Source: Berberis thunbergii
Lineage: Eukaryota > Streptophyta > Magnoliopsida > Ranunculales > Berberidaceae
Assembly (NCBI GenBank): GCA_003290165.1
Contig: QNQO01002073.1
Location: 98,739-162,738 of the forward strand
Direction of reading: 5' to 3'
DNA: 64,000 nt
This document shows positions 32,841 to 43,216 of this stretch, piece after piece. A program made the translations under genes and the position numbers. Below the pieces are notes generated by a model. That model made no database searches. It saw nothing but the letters and a program-made list of their open reading frames with translations, and was not told the origin of the DNA. The first letter of the stretch is position 1, and each line of letters opens with the position of its first letter.

Positions 32841-34352
32841 GGGGAGAATCTCACATGTCTAATCATGCTGTGGTATTGAAGTTTTCAAGTTTTCGGCCTT
32901 CGCTTGATTCGATAAGAGACTCCATTCACATATCTTGGGGAATATCCGGTGAGTTCATTATGGGTCTTATTGATCAAAAGCATGTTTTGGTTTATTTACA
33001 ATCGGAACAGGAAGTTAAGAAAGTGCTTTCAAAAGATTCCTTCACTATTAGAGGCGTTAGATATAAAATCTTTCATTGGCACCCTGGATTTAGCCTTCAG
33101 CCGGATCCAAAATTGGCCCCAATATGGATCGAACTCCCAAATCTACCTTTCACTTTTTTTCTTCCAGCAATTATGAAGGTGATTGGGAATTCGGTTGGTA
33201 ATTTTCTTAGGATTGATGATGGCACTAGATATTTTGCCCGACCAAAAGTCGCTCGTATGTGTGTCGAGATAGAGGTAACTAAAGCCCTACCTAATAAGAT
33301 TTGGCTTGAGAGTCCAAAATATGGCGGATATTGGCAGCAATTAGAATACCCTTGATTTAAATACTGCGGCCATTGTTCGCTAATTGGACATGAGTAGGAC
33401 TATTGTAGGAAACTTATGGGAAAGAAGAAGGAACAATCAAATGATGATGGAGAAAATCACAAGGAATCCAAGAATTCAGAAAAAGACAAGCAATTTCAAA
33501 AACATTACAAAGATACTCAAGGACAAAACGTGAATAAGCAAATGTATGTTCCGGTTATAAAAAAATCGTTGGAAATGAAGGAGAAAATAGGGACTACTGG
33601 GGCGAAAGATTATCAAGGTGTTGAAATTCTACGTGAACAAGAAAAAAGTGTGAAATCACGGGACGGGGGAGCTCCTAACATTAGCTTGGCCAACAAGTTT
33701 GGCGCTTTAGTTGATGAAAATTTGGAAAAGGATGTTGTCGATGGCAACAAGGAAACAAAGCAAATTCAGGATGGTAATAAGAAGGCGGATAACCATAGCA
33801 ATGAGGAAAATGAAATAAATTTGGAGGAATCTTCCCAAAAAACTGAAAATACTCAAAACATTTAAAGGGGGGCGGATTATACGACTAGTGAAGTTGACAA
33901 GGCTTTACATACCACTATATGTGATACAACAAGGAATCAACAAGATGGAGCAGGTGATAATGCAAGATGGAATGATGGGGAACCAGTGCATACGCACTCT
34001 AGATCGCTCAAAACAGAGCAGGATAATATCCTGGATGCTTCTCCCAAATCCGAGAATTCTTGCTCTGTTTCAGCCAATGCGATATATGATGTTTTGATCA
34101 CTGCGACACAGGGGTTAGGCGATGAAACAGGGATGTCTTTCCCTAATAAAATGACATCATAGGCCAAGTTATGGGAGCAGGGGCAGTGGACGTTCGCCAC
34201 AGGGTTGCAGGGGAGGTTGTTGTGGAGCCATTTCTGGTGATTGCGCAGGATGCTAGAGAGGTCATTATTGCTTCGTACATAGCCTCTGATTAGTTGCATG
34301 ATATTGAAGTGGGAGAAGTCAACAACATGCCGGCAGCCAATATTTCAGGTGC
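32774..34352 (+). pseudogene. LINE ORF1 relic (DUF4283 + zinc knuckle), copy A
   Basis: The main frame 32774-33355 carries DUF4283: VVLKFSSFRPSLDSIRDSI, FIMGLIDQKHVLVYLQSE, IRGVRYKIFHWHPGFSLQ, LAPIWIELPNLPFTFFLP, FLRIDDGTRYFARPKVAR. After a stop it continues as a CCHC zinc knuckle (YCGHCSLIGHE, stop, DYC), then a Lys/Glu-rich tail to about 33865. A further stretch lies in another frame up to the CACTA insertion. In autonomous LINEs this protein binds element RNA. This copy has at least two stops plus a 10-kb insertion and is dead. It overlaps the Gypsy remnant at its left edge by ambiguous ends. Confidence 0.8.
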
Positions 34353-34355
34353 AAA
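34353..34355. repeat. CACTA target duplication AAA (left)
   Basis: AAA directly precedes CACTACACC at 34356 and is repeated at 44381-44383 after ...GGTGTAGTG. Three-bp duplications are the rule for CACTA elements. Confidence 0.8.
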
Positions 34356-34565
34356 CACTACACCAAAATGCTTGTTTAGCTACGGGAAGGTGGCCACGGC
34401 TCTAAGCTGTTGGTGTATTTGCCACGGCTCTAAACCGTGGATAGCGTCGCCAACAGCCTAAAACCGTGGCTACAAAAATAGTTAGCCACGGCTCTAAACC
34501 GTGGGTGCATTAGCCACGACCAAAAACCGTTGCTATATTGTGCAACGGCCAAAAACCGTTGCTAA
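34356..34565. repeat. Left subterminal repeat array of the CACTA
   Basis: About seven short units of the form GCCACGG(C/T)TCTAAACCGTGG or GCAACGGCCAAAAACCGTTGC alternate with spacers. Each unit is itself a short inverted repeat. These are the likely transposase-binding sites by analogy with other CACTA elements. Confidence 0.8.
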
Positions 34566-35211
34566 ATTAAACGTTTTGCACGTGTCGCGCACCTGCGAGT
34601 GAGAGATTTGCAGAGTGATTTCGCGCTCTGGCGAAAATGGGGGGAGAGTGGATTTTGCGCTCTGTCGCGCTTTGGCGAAAAAAATTAGGTAAAAAATTTG
34701 GCGCTGTCATTGCAAAAAATTGGCGAAATTTTTTTTGCTATTTCGACCTAGATCAGTTTGCGCGGTCATTGCGAAAAAAATTTCGACCTAAATCAGAGAG
34801 AGGTTTGGCGCAGAGGAGAAGAAGGACGAACTGAAGAAGAAGATGAAGAACCGAAGCAGATTCTCAAAGTTTTCTTCTCCTTCTTCTTTCGATCTTGAGA
34901 GAATCGAGCTGAAGAAGAACATCAAATTAATGAAAAGGGAATAAACTTGGCATAGTTTATGATGTTATCCGAGTAGAAGATGCGTTGAACCAAGAGGCAG
35001 CAGAAACTGGGTTGGGGTCTCAGAGCTCTCTGCCCTGATCTCTTTGTCCAACACATCGAGGAGCTCTCTGCGAGGAGCTTTAGATCCAGCGAGAGCTTCA
35101 GATCCAACGAGGAGCTCTCTGCCCTGATCTCAGATCCAGCGAAGAGGAGGGGTTCCAGCGAGGAGAAGAGGTTCTCGCCCTGCTCTCAGATTCGTTCAGA
35201 TCTCCTTCCAG
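34566..35211 (+). other. Candidate leader region/exon of a CACTA-borne transcript
   Basis: GC-richer, purine-rich sequence without a long frame, ending TTCCAG with the canonical donor GTAAGA at 35212. Within it a ~35-bp unit ('gaggagctctctgccctgatc' and variants) repeats around 35015-35140. It resembles the 5' UTR of a plant gene and lies just upstream of the ANT fragment. Whether it is native to the element or captured cannot be told. Confidence 0.4.
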
Positions 35212-35309
35212 GTAAGATGTTTCAGTTCCACTTAGTTATTTGCTTCTTTGAATTGGTGAGAGTTGTTTCCATCCACACAAAAAATTGTCTTGCACATTAT
35301 CGGATTAAG

Positions 35310-35805
35310 GTCCAACACCACCACCACCACCACCACCCTTATTTCTCAACTCTCACCAACCATGAAATGTACCAAGCACAACTAGATAACCACAACACCA
35401 CCAAGGAAAACCATTTTGTTGCTTGCAATCCCTCACTCCCTCAAGTGTCTGAAGATGGGGTAGGAGGTTTTAGGAACTGGGTTTCAAGGAATTATTGTCA
35501 AGAAATGGAGCAAAAGTTGGATGGGGGGTTCACGGTGGGTGGTGATGAAGGAGGAGGTTCTGGGTTAGTCTGTGCAATGGGGTATGGAGATTTGCAGTCA
35601 CTTAGCTTGTCAATGAGTCCTGGATCTCAATCAAGTTGTATTACAACACCCCCACCCCAGCAAATTTCCCCAACTGGAGGAGGAGGAAATGAATGTGTGG
35701 TGGCTATGGAGGCAACAAAGAAGAGAGGGTCAGGAAGGAAGGTGGTGGGACAGAAACAACCAGTTCACAGGAAGTCCATAGACACATTTGGTCAGAGGAC
35801 ATCAC
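35310..35805 (+). pseudogene. ANT: ANT-like fragment: N-terminal exon part
   Basis: The frame contains GFRNWVSRNYC, YGDLQSLSLSMSPGSQSSC, TTPPPQQISPT, MEATKKR and QKQPVHRKSIDTFGQRTSQ. This is the pre-domain region and the euANT motif leading into AP2 repeat 1 of AINTEGUMENTA-type factors; QPVHRKSIDTFGQRTSQ favours ANT over BBM/PLT. The intact protein is a DNA-binding regulator of organ growth. Right after TSQ the YRGVTR stretch is degraded ('tgtataggttttgc'), so the first AP2 repeat cannot be read. Confidence 0.85.
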
Positions 35806-36051
35806 AGTGTATAGGTTTTGCAATGTCTGTGTTCAAACCTGGTGTCTTTAATTTATTTTACCTTTTGTTTTTTGTATTTTTGGGGTTCCTATCATCATTT
35901 CATTCATTCATTCTTCCATGATGTTTTTTTTTGTCTTGTTTTGTTGTATGATTTTACCTTACCTTACCATTTTCATGTCTCCTTGTTGGGTTAAAATTTT
36001 TGGTTTGAATTTTGCTTTGTTTTGATCCATTTTTTCTTCATCACAATCAAA

Positions 36052-36135
36052 CATAGATGGACTGGTAGATATGAGGCACATCTTTGGGATAACAACTGCA
36101 TGAAGGAAGGTCAAACCAGGAAAAGGGAGGCGAGG
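36052..36135 (+). pseudogene. ANT: ANT-like fragment: AP2 repeat 1 exon
   Basis: It encodes [16 protein letters not shown] and KEGQTRK, the core of AP2 repeat 1. The bases before CAT are 'aa' where an acceptor AG is expected, and an extra A after AGGAAA shifts the frame in GQTRKGRQ. The exon therefore cannot splice or translate normally. Confidence 0.85.
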
Positions 36136-36320
36136 TTGGTTGTTCATGAAATTAGAAAGAAACTTGGAGCAACTCTTTGGAGTTTTTTTTTTCATTTTCA
36201 ATGTTGTATTTTTGTCTTTCTCTGTCTTGTAAGTTTCTGACTAGTACTCACTAATTATTGTTTGTCACGTTCTTCCCTTGTTCAGGATGCCATTCAAATC
36301 AAATCACACTATACAATTTA

Positions 36321-36330
36321 TCTTGGTAAA
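36321..36330 (+). pseudogene. ANT: ANT-like fragment: mini-exon (YL codons)
   Basis: 'tttatcttg' followed by GTAAAA matches the 9-bp mini-exon known in ANT/AIL genes, which bridges GRQV and GGYD. The preceding dinucleotide is AA instead of AG. Confidence 0.7.
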
Positions 36331-36424
36331 ATCTCTAACCATTCACTTAATGTTTGATTACAACTTTTATCTATTGTGTTTTGCATTAATTAATTAAATA
36401 AAATCATTCTCCATTGTTGATTAG

Positions 36425-36513
36425 GGGGTTATGATATGGAAGAGAAAGCTGCAAGAGCTTATGATTTAACAGCACTGAAGTATTGGGGTCCCTCGACCTA
36501 CATCAATTTCTCG
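36425..36513 (+). pseudogene. ANT: ANT-like fragment: 89-bp exon
   Basis: Bounded by TTAG and GTAACA, the frame reads [20 protein letters not shown] then GPSTYINFS. This is the end of AP2 repeat 1; YDMEEK is the ANT-type variant. Splice sites and frame are intact, and the 89-nt length is as in ANT/AIL genes. Confidence 0.9.
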
Positions 36514-36615
36514 GTAACAATATATACTGTTCGAATTAACATGCTGATATATTGTTTATTTATATGTTATGGAACTTAAGGTTACTGATTGGTAAGTCCT
36601 TTGTTGTTTTAACAG

Positions 36616-36689
36616 TTGGAGAATTACCAAGAGGAACTCGAAAGCATGAAGAACACGAGTAGGCAGGAATATGTTTCTCACTTGAGAAG
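36616..36689 (+). pseudogene. ANT: ANT-like fragment: linker exon, 74 bp
   Basis: Bounded by ACAG and GTATAA, it encodes ENYQEELESMKN and SRQEYVSHLRR, the linker between the two AP2 repeats. The following exon starts at 36783 (GAAAAGTAGCAAG, for KSS) but ends after about 11 bp at the capture breakpoint, so AP2 repeat 2 is absent. Confidence 0.88.
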
Positions 36690-36984
36690 GTATAATTTAA
36701 TTTCTTTTTGTTTTTTATGGCTTACTTGTATTTTACTGCATTTTGGTGAATATAATGAATGTGTTATTATTTTGTCTTGTAGGAAAAGTAGCAAGTCTCC
36801 CTGTTTATCTCCCTGTTTCTGGGTTTGGAGGTTTAAGTTAAATATTTCACAATTTGGCTTACCATAGTATTCTTCTTTGTAAACATTAGCATTCTAGATC
36901 AATCAAATGAAGAAGAACATGATTGTTTGTGCAACTTGGGAGTAGAATCAACAAAAAGGAGGGAAGAAGAAAGGTCAAGCAAGT

Positions 36985-37060
36985 ATGGGTAATTGTTGTT
37001 TCTTCAAATCAGCTCAAGTAAACCATAGAAGCTCAACAACTTTAACTTCCTCAACTCCAG
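36985..37060 (+). pseudogene. Possible first exon of a receptor-like cytoplasmic kinase
   Basis: ATG opens MGNCCFFKSAQVNHRSS and continues to a donor GTACTC after 25 codons plus one base. Met-Gly-Asn-Cys-Cys is a classic N-myristoylation/palmitoylation start. Receptor-like cytoplasmic kinases often have such a short first exon rich in Ser/Thr. The purine-rich sequence before it looks like a 5' UTR. No kinase domain follows in phase, so the assignment rests on the N-terminus only. Confidence 0.4.
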
Positions 37061-38149
37061 GTACTCGAACAATATTTTTTTTTGCAATAATTGATCTTTT
37101 CTTTTAATGGAGTCTCTTAAGTTTCAGTTTTTGTTGATGGGTTTTTCTTATTTTGCTTAGATTCTGTGTTTTTGTGTTAATATCTATATGAGGCAATGGG
37201 GTTTTGGTATAATTTTATTGGATCTTGTACTCAAATAGAAATCCATTTAAAAACTAAACTTTGTTGTAATTATGTGTGTTAATGGTGTTTTAGGACCTCA
37301 AAATTGTCAGTTTTTATCTCAAATTGAACTGGGATCTTCTTCCTTGTGGAATCCAAACAATACCCATTATGTCATTTCTTGAACATGTTCCTTAAGTTTC
37401 ATAATCTTTCACACCAAGTCCCTTAATTAATTATCTGCTTTAGTTTTGTGTTAGAACATCAAAAGCTCCAGCTTGACTCAAAAACACCGGATGGGGTTTT
37501 GGATTTGTGGGTTACCCTTTTTAATACAATAAAAGAATCTATTTTGTACTTGTTCATAAGAGATTAAGGGAATTCTGATTAGTACTCTGACACACTAGAT
37601 CCTATGTATTAATTATAGGGTCATCAAAGGCCAATAACAATAGAGGTGGTGGTGATCACCATCCTTATTTTTGTTATGTGCTTTTGTCATTGAAATTAGA
37701 GTCAATTCTTTGTTGCTGTGGTGGTGATCATTTGTTTGTAATATGGATGTTTATAACTAAAATTGTATCAAATGGATGTTTGGATGAAGTAATTATTGAA
37801 ACAAACAATTAAATGGATTTAGGTTTCCAGCACAAGTATTGCATATAATCATTTCTTTCATTGCTTGTCTAATGCTTCATATGAGCTCCTACCTCAATGT
37901 AGAATTCTTCATCTTGGGTGCATTTCTTGTTTTGCTTCTCCAGGTTTTAATGGCAACCTTAAATTTTGGTTTGCTCACAACTTCTTTGACTTATTTTATT
38001 TCATTTTGGGGAAACTAGCTGGAAGATTTAGGTGTGTAAAATTCTTGTTACATTCAGTATATTTGAATAGAAATGACCATTATATGTTTTTAGTTTTCAT
38101 CATTGATACACAACTTAATGTTTTAATCTTACAATCAGAAGCATGCACA

Positions 38150-38215
38150 TCTGCAAACCACATGATTGAATGGGCATACCTGCCTGTTACAGATTATCCT
38201 TGGCAAGTAAGTCTT
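38150..38215 (+). pseudogene. Unidentified exon-like fragment
   Basis: After 'caatcag' the frame reads EACTSANHMIEWAYLPV and TDYPWQ, followed by a GTAAGT-type site ('caagtaagtc'). It lies just upstream of the SDP6 fragment. I do not recognise the protein. It may belong to a further captured gene. Confidence 0.3.
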
Positions 38216-38259
38216 GTTTCAAGTACGACTTACCGCAAGAGTATGCTTGATGTGATTTT

Positions 38260-38389
38260 GTGGCAAAAGCAAGCGAAAAAACAGCACAAGGATGGTGAGG
38301 TCGTACTTGAGGCAATTGATGTGGCAGTTGCCAAACACCTTTCACATACATATGGAAGCATGGCTACTCATGTAGTTACTATTGCACAG
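38260..38389 (+). pseudogene. SDP6: SDP6-type FAD glycerol-3-phosphate dehydrogenase fragment
   Basis: The frame contains KDGEVVLEAIDVAVAKHL and SHTYGSMATHVVTIAQ, ending at donor GTTAGA. It aligns with the 'GGKvvPGaMDTAAAKHLSHAYGsMAdRVATIAQ' segment of the mitochondrial FAD-dependent glycerol-3-phosphate dehydrogenase, which oxidises glycerol-3-phosphate at the inner membrane. Several conserved residues are changed (PGAMDT to LEAIDV, R to H), in keeping with loss of constraint. Only one exon end is present. Confidence 0.7.
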
Positions 38390-38913
38390 GTTAGAAAACT
38401 CTTGCTCTCATCTGTGATATAAAATGTTTGTTACACATTGATCTATAAATTTTAAAACCTGTAACATATCTTGGTTGTGCATAGAAGCAACTCCATCAAC
38501 TCCCAAGGTTAACATGTTTGTGCTATAGAAACACGTATTGTTGATGTTTCAAGTTTATGTTGTATCTCATGGACGTTTGGTAATAATTCATAAAGTCCCT
38601 AAATATAATGGTTACAATAACTCTCTCCCCCTAAATAAAACTTTTTCACTGATGATAACACTATAAGAAACTTGAGGGTGGCTAGTAGTTAAGCCACCAT
38701 GCTAGTAGTGAATCTCAATCGATTAGGGAGAAAGTTTAAATTGGGTTTTTTGCTTGATAAAAATCGGATTGTTATTGTTTGGTTTTGTCATCAGTGAAGA
38801 AACTTCACTAGAGTAATTCAATGTGATTTTGATGAAAAGTTGTAATTTTTGTATTTTTGATCTGTTTACTATAATGGGGTTTGGCTAAATGATCTATTGG
38901 TTTTGTAATTCAG

Positions 38914-39030
38914 AAAAAATGTGGTGACATTTGCCAGTTTGAGTTCGAACACCAAGACTGCTCAAGGAATCAAACTCACTGAAGGGCTTGGGACCTTGCC
39001 CAAAGTAGTTTTGAATTCTGCTGGTGGAAG
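38914..39030 (+). pseudogene. Glucose-6-phosphate 1-epimerase fragment, exon a
   Basis: Between CAG and GTATTG the frame reads VVTFASLSSNTKTAQGIKLT then EGLGTLPKVVLNSAGG. This is the N-terminal segment of plant glucose-6-phosphate 1-epimerase (aldose-1-epimerase fold), which interconverts alpha and beta glucose-6-phosphate. The exon joins in phase to 39228. Confidence 0.85.
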
Positions 39031-39227
39031 GTATTGAATTTACATTCTTTACCTTCAATTTGTTCAAGTAATGATGGGTTTTGTGAATTTCTTGATCAAC
39101 CACATTGGAGTCTTACCTTTCAATTCGAATGAAATAGTTTCATACTTTTCATGCATTTGTTTCCTTCACACAATTAATAGTGATAATGCTAAAAACTTGG
39201 AGTGTTGATCACATCATTTGTGTCCAG

Positions 39228-39341
39228 TGAGGCAGAGATTTACTTATTTGGAGGGTGCATTACATCATGGAAAGTTCCAAGTGGGAAGGACTTGTTTTAT
39301 GTTCGTCCGGACGCCGTATTTAATGGGCAGAAACCCATCAG
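39228..39341 (+). pseudogene. Glucose-6-phosphate 1-epimerase fragment, exon b
   Basis: Bounded by CCAG and GTTATT, the frame reads SEAEIYLFGGCITSWKVPSG then KDLFYVRPDAVFNGQKPI. This is the most conserved part of the enzyme's N-terminal half (GGCvTSWk..; RPDAVFNGQKPISGG). It is open and in phase with its neighbours. Confidence 0.9.
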
Positions 39342-39460
39342 GTTATTTGCTTTAGCCCTCGCATGACCTCAGCTTATTTTCTTTGAGTTTTGCTAATATT
39401 ATTTCTTAAGCCCCTAGATGGTTACGAATGATACTAACTTCATTTCTAATTGTGAATTAG

Positions 39461-39512
39461 TGGAGGAGTCCCACATTGTTTCCCACAACTTGGACCTGGT
39501 GCAATCCAACAG
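39461..39512 (+). pseudogene. Glucose-6-phosphate 1-epimerase fragment, exon c
   Basis: Bounded by TTAG and GTATGG, the frame reads GGVPHCFPQLGPGAIQQ, the conserved 'GGiPHCFPQFGPG.iQQHG' block. The rest of the gene (from HGFARN onward) is missing, so capture ended in the following intron. Confidence 0.9.
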
Positions 39513-40529
39513 GTATGGTTGGTTTTGTATTTTTTTTTCCAGTCTCTTGTAATGTTTCTACTGACTTCATTTATCTAATTACACACAATCAATCTAAAAA
39601 AAATTTCTCTCACTCCTTTGAAAGAATGGAAGCCATAACACAAGTTTTCATTTTCTGCCACTAGAATGTTTTCTTCATATTATATTTTCAGTCATGCCAT
39701 CAGTCCCTTTGGTTTCCTTTCTCGTTCTTCAGAAAACTACGACCTGCACCAAAACCTAATGGTTTCTAACAACGGTCTTCACTCATGAGTCATGTCTAAA
39801 TTATCTTGTTCAAGTTTCAATATTATGTCCCCTTAAAAGATGCACAAACTTCCCTTTCAAATCTGTCACTTGTTCTTGGTTCGCTGTATTAAATCCTCAT
39901 CTTTGCTAACATTGTTGCTATTGTTTCATGAATATTAAGCTATTCATATATCATACTTAGATTAGTTAATGTAGTTCTCATTGTTCTGGCTTGTCTGTGA
40001 CAGTTACCTGATAATCTATATGTATTGTAGCAGGTGTAAAATAAAATTTTGCTTTGGCATTTGGTTAGAATCTTGTATTATATATCTCACTTTCTGCTTT
40101 GTACATTCATGTCTGACTTTTGACTTCGTTTTGTTTTGTTTATCTTACACAAATTTTGTTTTGTACATGCAGTGGTTAAGTGACTATTTGTTATATATTT
40201 GCTTTTATATTTGTTTCCCATTCTGTGTAATTATTCAGAACTGTTCTTTGTTTGTCTATTTGTTCATAATTGCTCATATCTGTTTGTCGATTTATGATGA
40301 TGATGATGAGTCAGTCGATTTATGAAACATAACATTGCATTAATCACTAATCACATGATATCATACTTAAAGAGCTCATTCTCTTTAGTATTTTGCAAAT
40401 GTTTCTGAATTTTTTCCTGGTGGATGCTGTCACTTGAATTTGTAGAAAAATGACTAGTAGGTCAATTGTTCATGCATTGGTGTGTTACTTTCTCTGGCCG
40501 CTTTTAAAGATTTCATTTGGTGCGTACAG
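39513..40529. other. Non-coding stretch inside the CACTA
   Basis: T-rich, intron-like sequence between the epimerase and kinase-like fragments. A 114-codon plus frame (39981-40325) is hydrophobic and low in complexity, and I do not regard it as a gene. No capture breakpoint can be placed exactly. Confidence 0.5.
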
Positions 40530-40646
40530 GCAATACCAGTCCTCGAAAGTGGTTATCTGAGCCAAATTGTTGACCCAAGGTTAGTGGATTCTAGTAGTGA
40601 TGCTAAGGAGATCCGCGACCTGGCAAGTGCAGTGTTGATGTGTTAA
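40530..40646 (+). pseudogene. Protein-kinase C-lobe fragment (likely)
   Basis: After the acceptor TACAG the frame reads AIPVLESGYLSQIVDPRL then VDSSSDAKEIRDLASAVLMC and a stop. The pattern 'A.P.LE.G....iVDPRL......e...l..aalmC' is typical of the region around subdomains X-XI in receptor-like and cytoplasmic plant kinases. The usual following 'i...a..RP.M' is absent because of the stop. It could come from the same gene as the MGNCC exon, but this cannot be shown. Confidence 0.45.
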
Positions 40647-40734
40647 AATATATGTTATCCCATAGTAGTTTTGTTGATAGTCTTTTGTTCTGTCTAGTAA
40701 AGAATTTTATCCCAACATTCTCTTTTGTTGGCAG

Positions 40735-40779
40735 TTTACTACAGGATGCAAGCATGACGGAGATGACTCAGTTAACCTG
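40735..40779 (+). pseudogene. CYCC1: Cyclin-C fragment, exon a
   Basis: Between GCAG and GTAAGT a 45-nt exon encodes LLQDASMTEMTQLTW (first and last codons split). This is the loop before the second cyclin box of plant cyclin-C, the CDK8-partner cyclin of the Mediator kinase module. It joins in phase to 41642. Confidence 0.85.
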
Positions 40780-41641
40780 GTAAGTGTTGAATCATTAATA
40801 AATATTTGGATTACAAATTCATCTCTAAATCATATATACTAATAATGTTAGGATGCCCATGCCCATCCACTCTCTGTGTTATTTTAGATATTTCAAAACT
40901 CCATGTATTTTTCGTATCCTGTGCCCCCATATCCATATCTGCGGATTGTAGATCATTCTTACAATTTTTAAGTTTTGATTGTGTTGCACCAATCCACTTT
41001 CTTCTTTCCAGTATATACATCTCAATGGCTTCCGAGTTTTCATTTCTCAACAACTGTTGTTAGTCGTTTTGGACCTTGACAACATATATGTGTCTCTTAG
41101 CCCATGAAAAACATGTCTCTTACTTATGGTGCTTGTGAATGTTGAGCATCTGTAGGTTTCAACATATTTGAGGTTGGAACAACCAACTCAACAGCAGTTT
41201 CTCTATTCTAGCAAACTCCAATACACATTAGAGTGCCTTAAGCATTTGCTGGTCGCGTGCCTTATGCACATGATAAAATGCTCTTACCATGCTGCTCCCA
41301 TTTAGCATGACTTCGCTAATGTTTCCCAAAATCATCAATCATATTAAAACAACAATTTCTATCTCCATCATACCCATATCTCTTTCCTTATCATTTGCAT
41401 TCGTTGACTCCTTTCTATTTCCAATTTAGATACTATATATAATACGCTATTGAATGAGATTAAATTTCAAACTTGAGGTTGTCTTTATGCATTGGAATCT
41501 CAAGTCTTATTATACAAGGAGAAATCTGAATTCACTTCCCCTCCAATGCTGGTTACATCATCTAGATATGAAATGTGTTGTTTGTTTAGATGCAATGCCA
41601 TTTGAAGAAAAGACATTATCAATGCTTTTTGAAATTCACAG
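40780..41641. other. Intron of the cyclin-C fragment
   Basis: 0.86 kb without coding signal apart from scattered short frames. It is bordered by GTAAGT and CACAG and separates two in-phase cyclin-C exons. Confidence 0.6.
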
Positions 41642-41810
41642 GGGTCTCGTTAATGAAACATACAAGATGGATCTCATTCTCATCTACCCTCCTTACATTC
41701 TCATCTACCCTCCTTACATGATTGCGTTAGCCTGCATATACATCACTAGTGTACTCAAAGAGAAGGACACAACCGCATGGTTTGAAGAGCTCCATGTTGA
41801 TATGAATGTG
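41642..41810 (+). pseudogene. CYCC1: Cyclin-C fragment, exon b with internal 21-bp duplication
   Basis: The frame reads GLVNETYKMDLILIYPPY, an extra ILIYPPY, then MIALACIYITSVLKEKDTT and AWFEELHVDMNV. It matches the second cyclin fold of plant cyclin-C. A 21-bp tandem repeat ('attctcatctaccctcctta' plus c, twice at about 41676-41717) adds seven residues in frame. Splice sites (CACAG and GTCAGT) remain. Confidence 0.92.
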
Positions 41811-42129
41811 GTCAGTTTTACAAGAAGATCTAATTCTTGGTTCTGGTATTATTATTCCTTTTAAGTTTATGCTTTTTCCTTCCAATTGCACACAGAGTTA
41901 GGATTTGTAGTACAATTTATAAAGGTGAGAAAACTACTTACTGCAAACATGGTGCACCTGAACTCAGGATTTATATAAACTACTAAGAATCCATTTGCTG
42001 CACCTGACAACATGATTGTGCTAAAGCACACACAGTAGGAAATTGTAGTGGTCATGTATGAAATTGTAGTGGTTTGGGTCTTCCCAGTTTGTAGAATAAT
42101 AAATGCTGCCTTTATGTGTCGGTTTACAG

Positions 42130-42234
42130 GTAAAGAACATCTCTATGGAGATATTAGACTTGTATGACAGCCACAAAGTTGTCACTGAAGAAAGAATCAA
42201 TGCTGCTATGAACAAGTTAGCTTTAAAAGCCACA
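42130..42234 (+). pseudogene. CYCC1: Cyclin-C fragment, exon c
   Basis: Bounded by TACAG and GTAAGT, 35 codons encode VKNISMEILDLYDSHKVV then TEERINAAMNKLALKAT. This is close to the C-terminus of plant cyclin-C and is in phase with exon b. No terminal exon follows. Confidence 0.9.
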
Positions 42235-42636
42235 GTAAGTTGTTAGGTCGCCTTGGCTCAGTGTTGCCATCAATGTTGCTATGTAAGTTACAAGAACTAG
42301 GTTTGGTTTTCAGTCCATTTTCTGTGTCATTGTGAGATTATTTTAATGCACTAAGATGAAGCTTTGCAGGTGTTAGCTGCTGTTCGAGGTGATAGGTTCG
42401 GGTCACTGCATTTCTGAATCGTTTCAGACTGGTATTCAAGTTCTGCTTACAGTTTGTCCAGTAAGGGAAACTATTCCAAGAAGGTTATGAACATTTGGAA
42501 CAATGGGGTAAACTCATGTATTGAAATTCGTTTGCCTAAATGATCACCACAATGTGTAGAGGGTCTCAGACATCAAACATTTATATGTATTATGTATTTA
42601 TTTATCCATTTTTTAATATTCATCATTGGCTGGTAG

Positions 42637-42743
42637 GGGGTATGCCTTGGTCTCAGTGAAGTGATGGCTAGTGCTGGGAAGAACCAGTTGCTAAGTTTCA
42701 TGGACGAACTCATCCCTACAATTCGAACAACCCTTTGTGATAA
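42637..42743 (+). pseudogene. ILA: ILITYHIA/GCN1 fragment, exon a
   Basis: Between GTAG and GTATGT the frame reads GVCLGLSEVMASAGKNQLL then SFMDELIPTIRTTLCD. This is a HEAT-repeat segment of plant GCN1 (ILITYHIA), a translation-stress and immunity factor that supports GCN2 activation on ribosomes. The exon is open and ends in phase 2, joining correctly to 42841. Confidence 0.92.
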
Positions 42744-42840
42744 GTATGTTTCTTCTTTCGCAGTTTACTGCATGGATACTTGTCTATTTATATTGCTCCT
42801 CTTCTAGAACTCACTGTATAAATTTATGCTTATGTTAAAG

Positions 42841-42892
42841 CACACCTGAGGTTCGTGAGTCGGCTGGCCAGGCATTTAGCTCTCTTTACAAG
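42841..42892 (+). pseudogene. ILA: ILITYHIA/GCN1 fragment, exon b
   Basis: Bounded by AAAG and GTGCCT, the frame continues NTPEVRESAGQAFSSLYK, the next HEAT repeat of GCN1. Phase and splice sites are intact. Confidence 0.92.
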
Positions 42893-42971
42893 GTGCCTTT
42901 TGTTTTATTTTTCTTGCACTATAATTAATTTTGGCAAAGTTGGAACAGAAGTTTAAAATCTTGTAATGCAG

Positions 42972-43078
42972 AGTGCGGGAATGCAAGCTATTGATGAAAT
43001 CGTTCCAACACTTCTGCATGCTCTTGAAGATGACTCAACTTCTGATAAAGCCCTGGACGGACTCGAACAAATCTTAAG
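42972..43078 (+). pseudogene. ILA: ILITYHIA/GCN1 fragment, exon c
   Basis: Bounded by GCAG and GTATAT, the frame reads SAGMQAIDEIVPTLLHALED then DSTSDKALDGLEQIL. It matches GCN1 closely, and the three ILA exons together form an uninterrupted frame of about 89 codons. The next GCN1 exon is absent. Confidence 0.92.
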
Positions 43079-43216
43079 GTATATTGTCTGTTTCTTCATT
43101 TTTATTTCAGAAGGTGTGCTACTTATAAATTATTTTGGCTTTCAGGTGCTGATAAAGAAGTTAGCTAGCAATGGTTGTTTCTAAGGCCTTAGTCACTACG
43201 AGCCTCATGTCGACAG

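Noticed and set aside
35217..35921. A functional ANT-family transcription factor
   Set aside because: The frame ends before AP2 repeat 1, later exons have damaged acceptors, AP2 repeat 2 is missing and the whole lies inside a CACTA element.
39981..40325. 114-codon hydrophobic frame within the CACTA
   Set aside because: T-rich intron-like DNA; the product is low complexity with no conserved motif.
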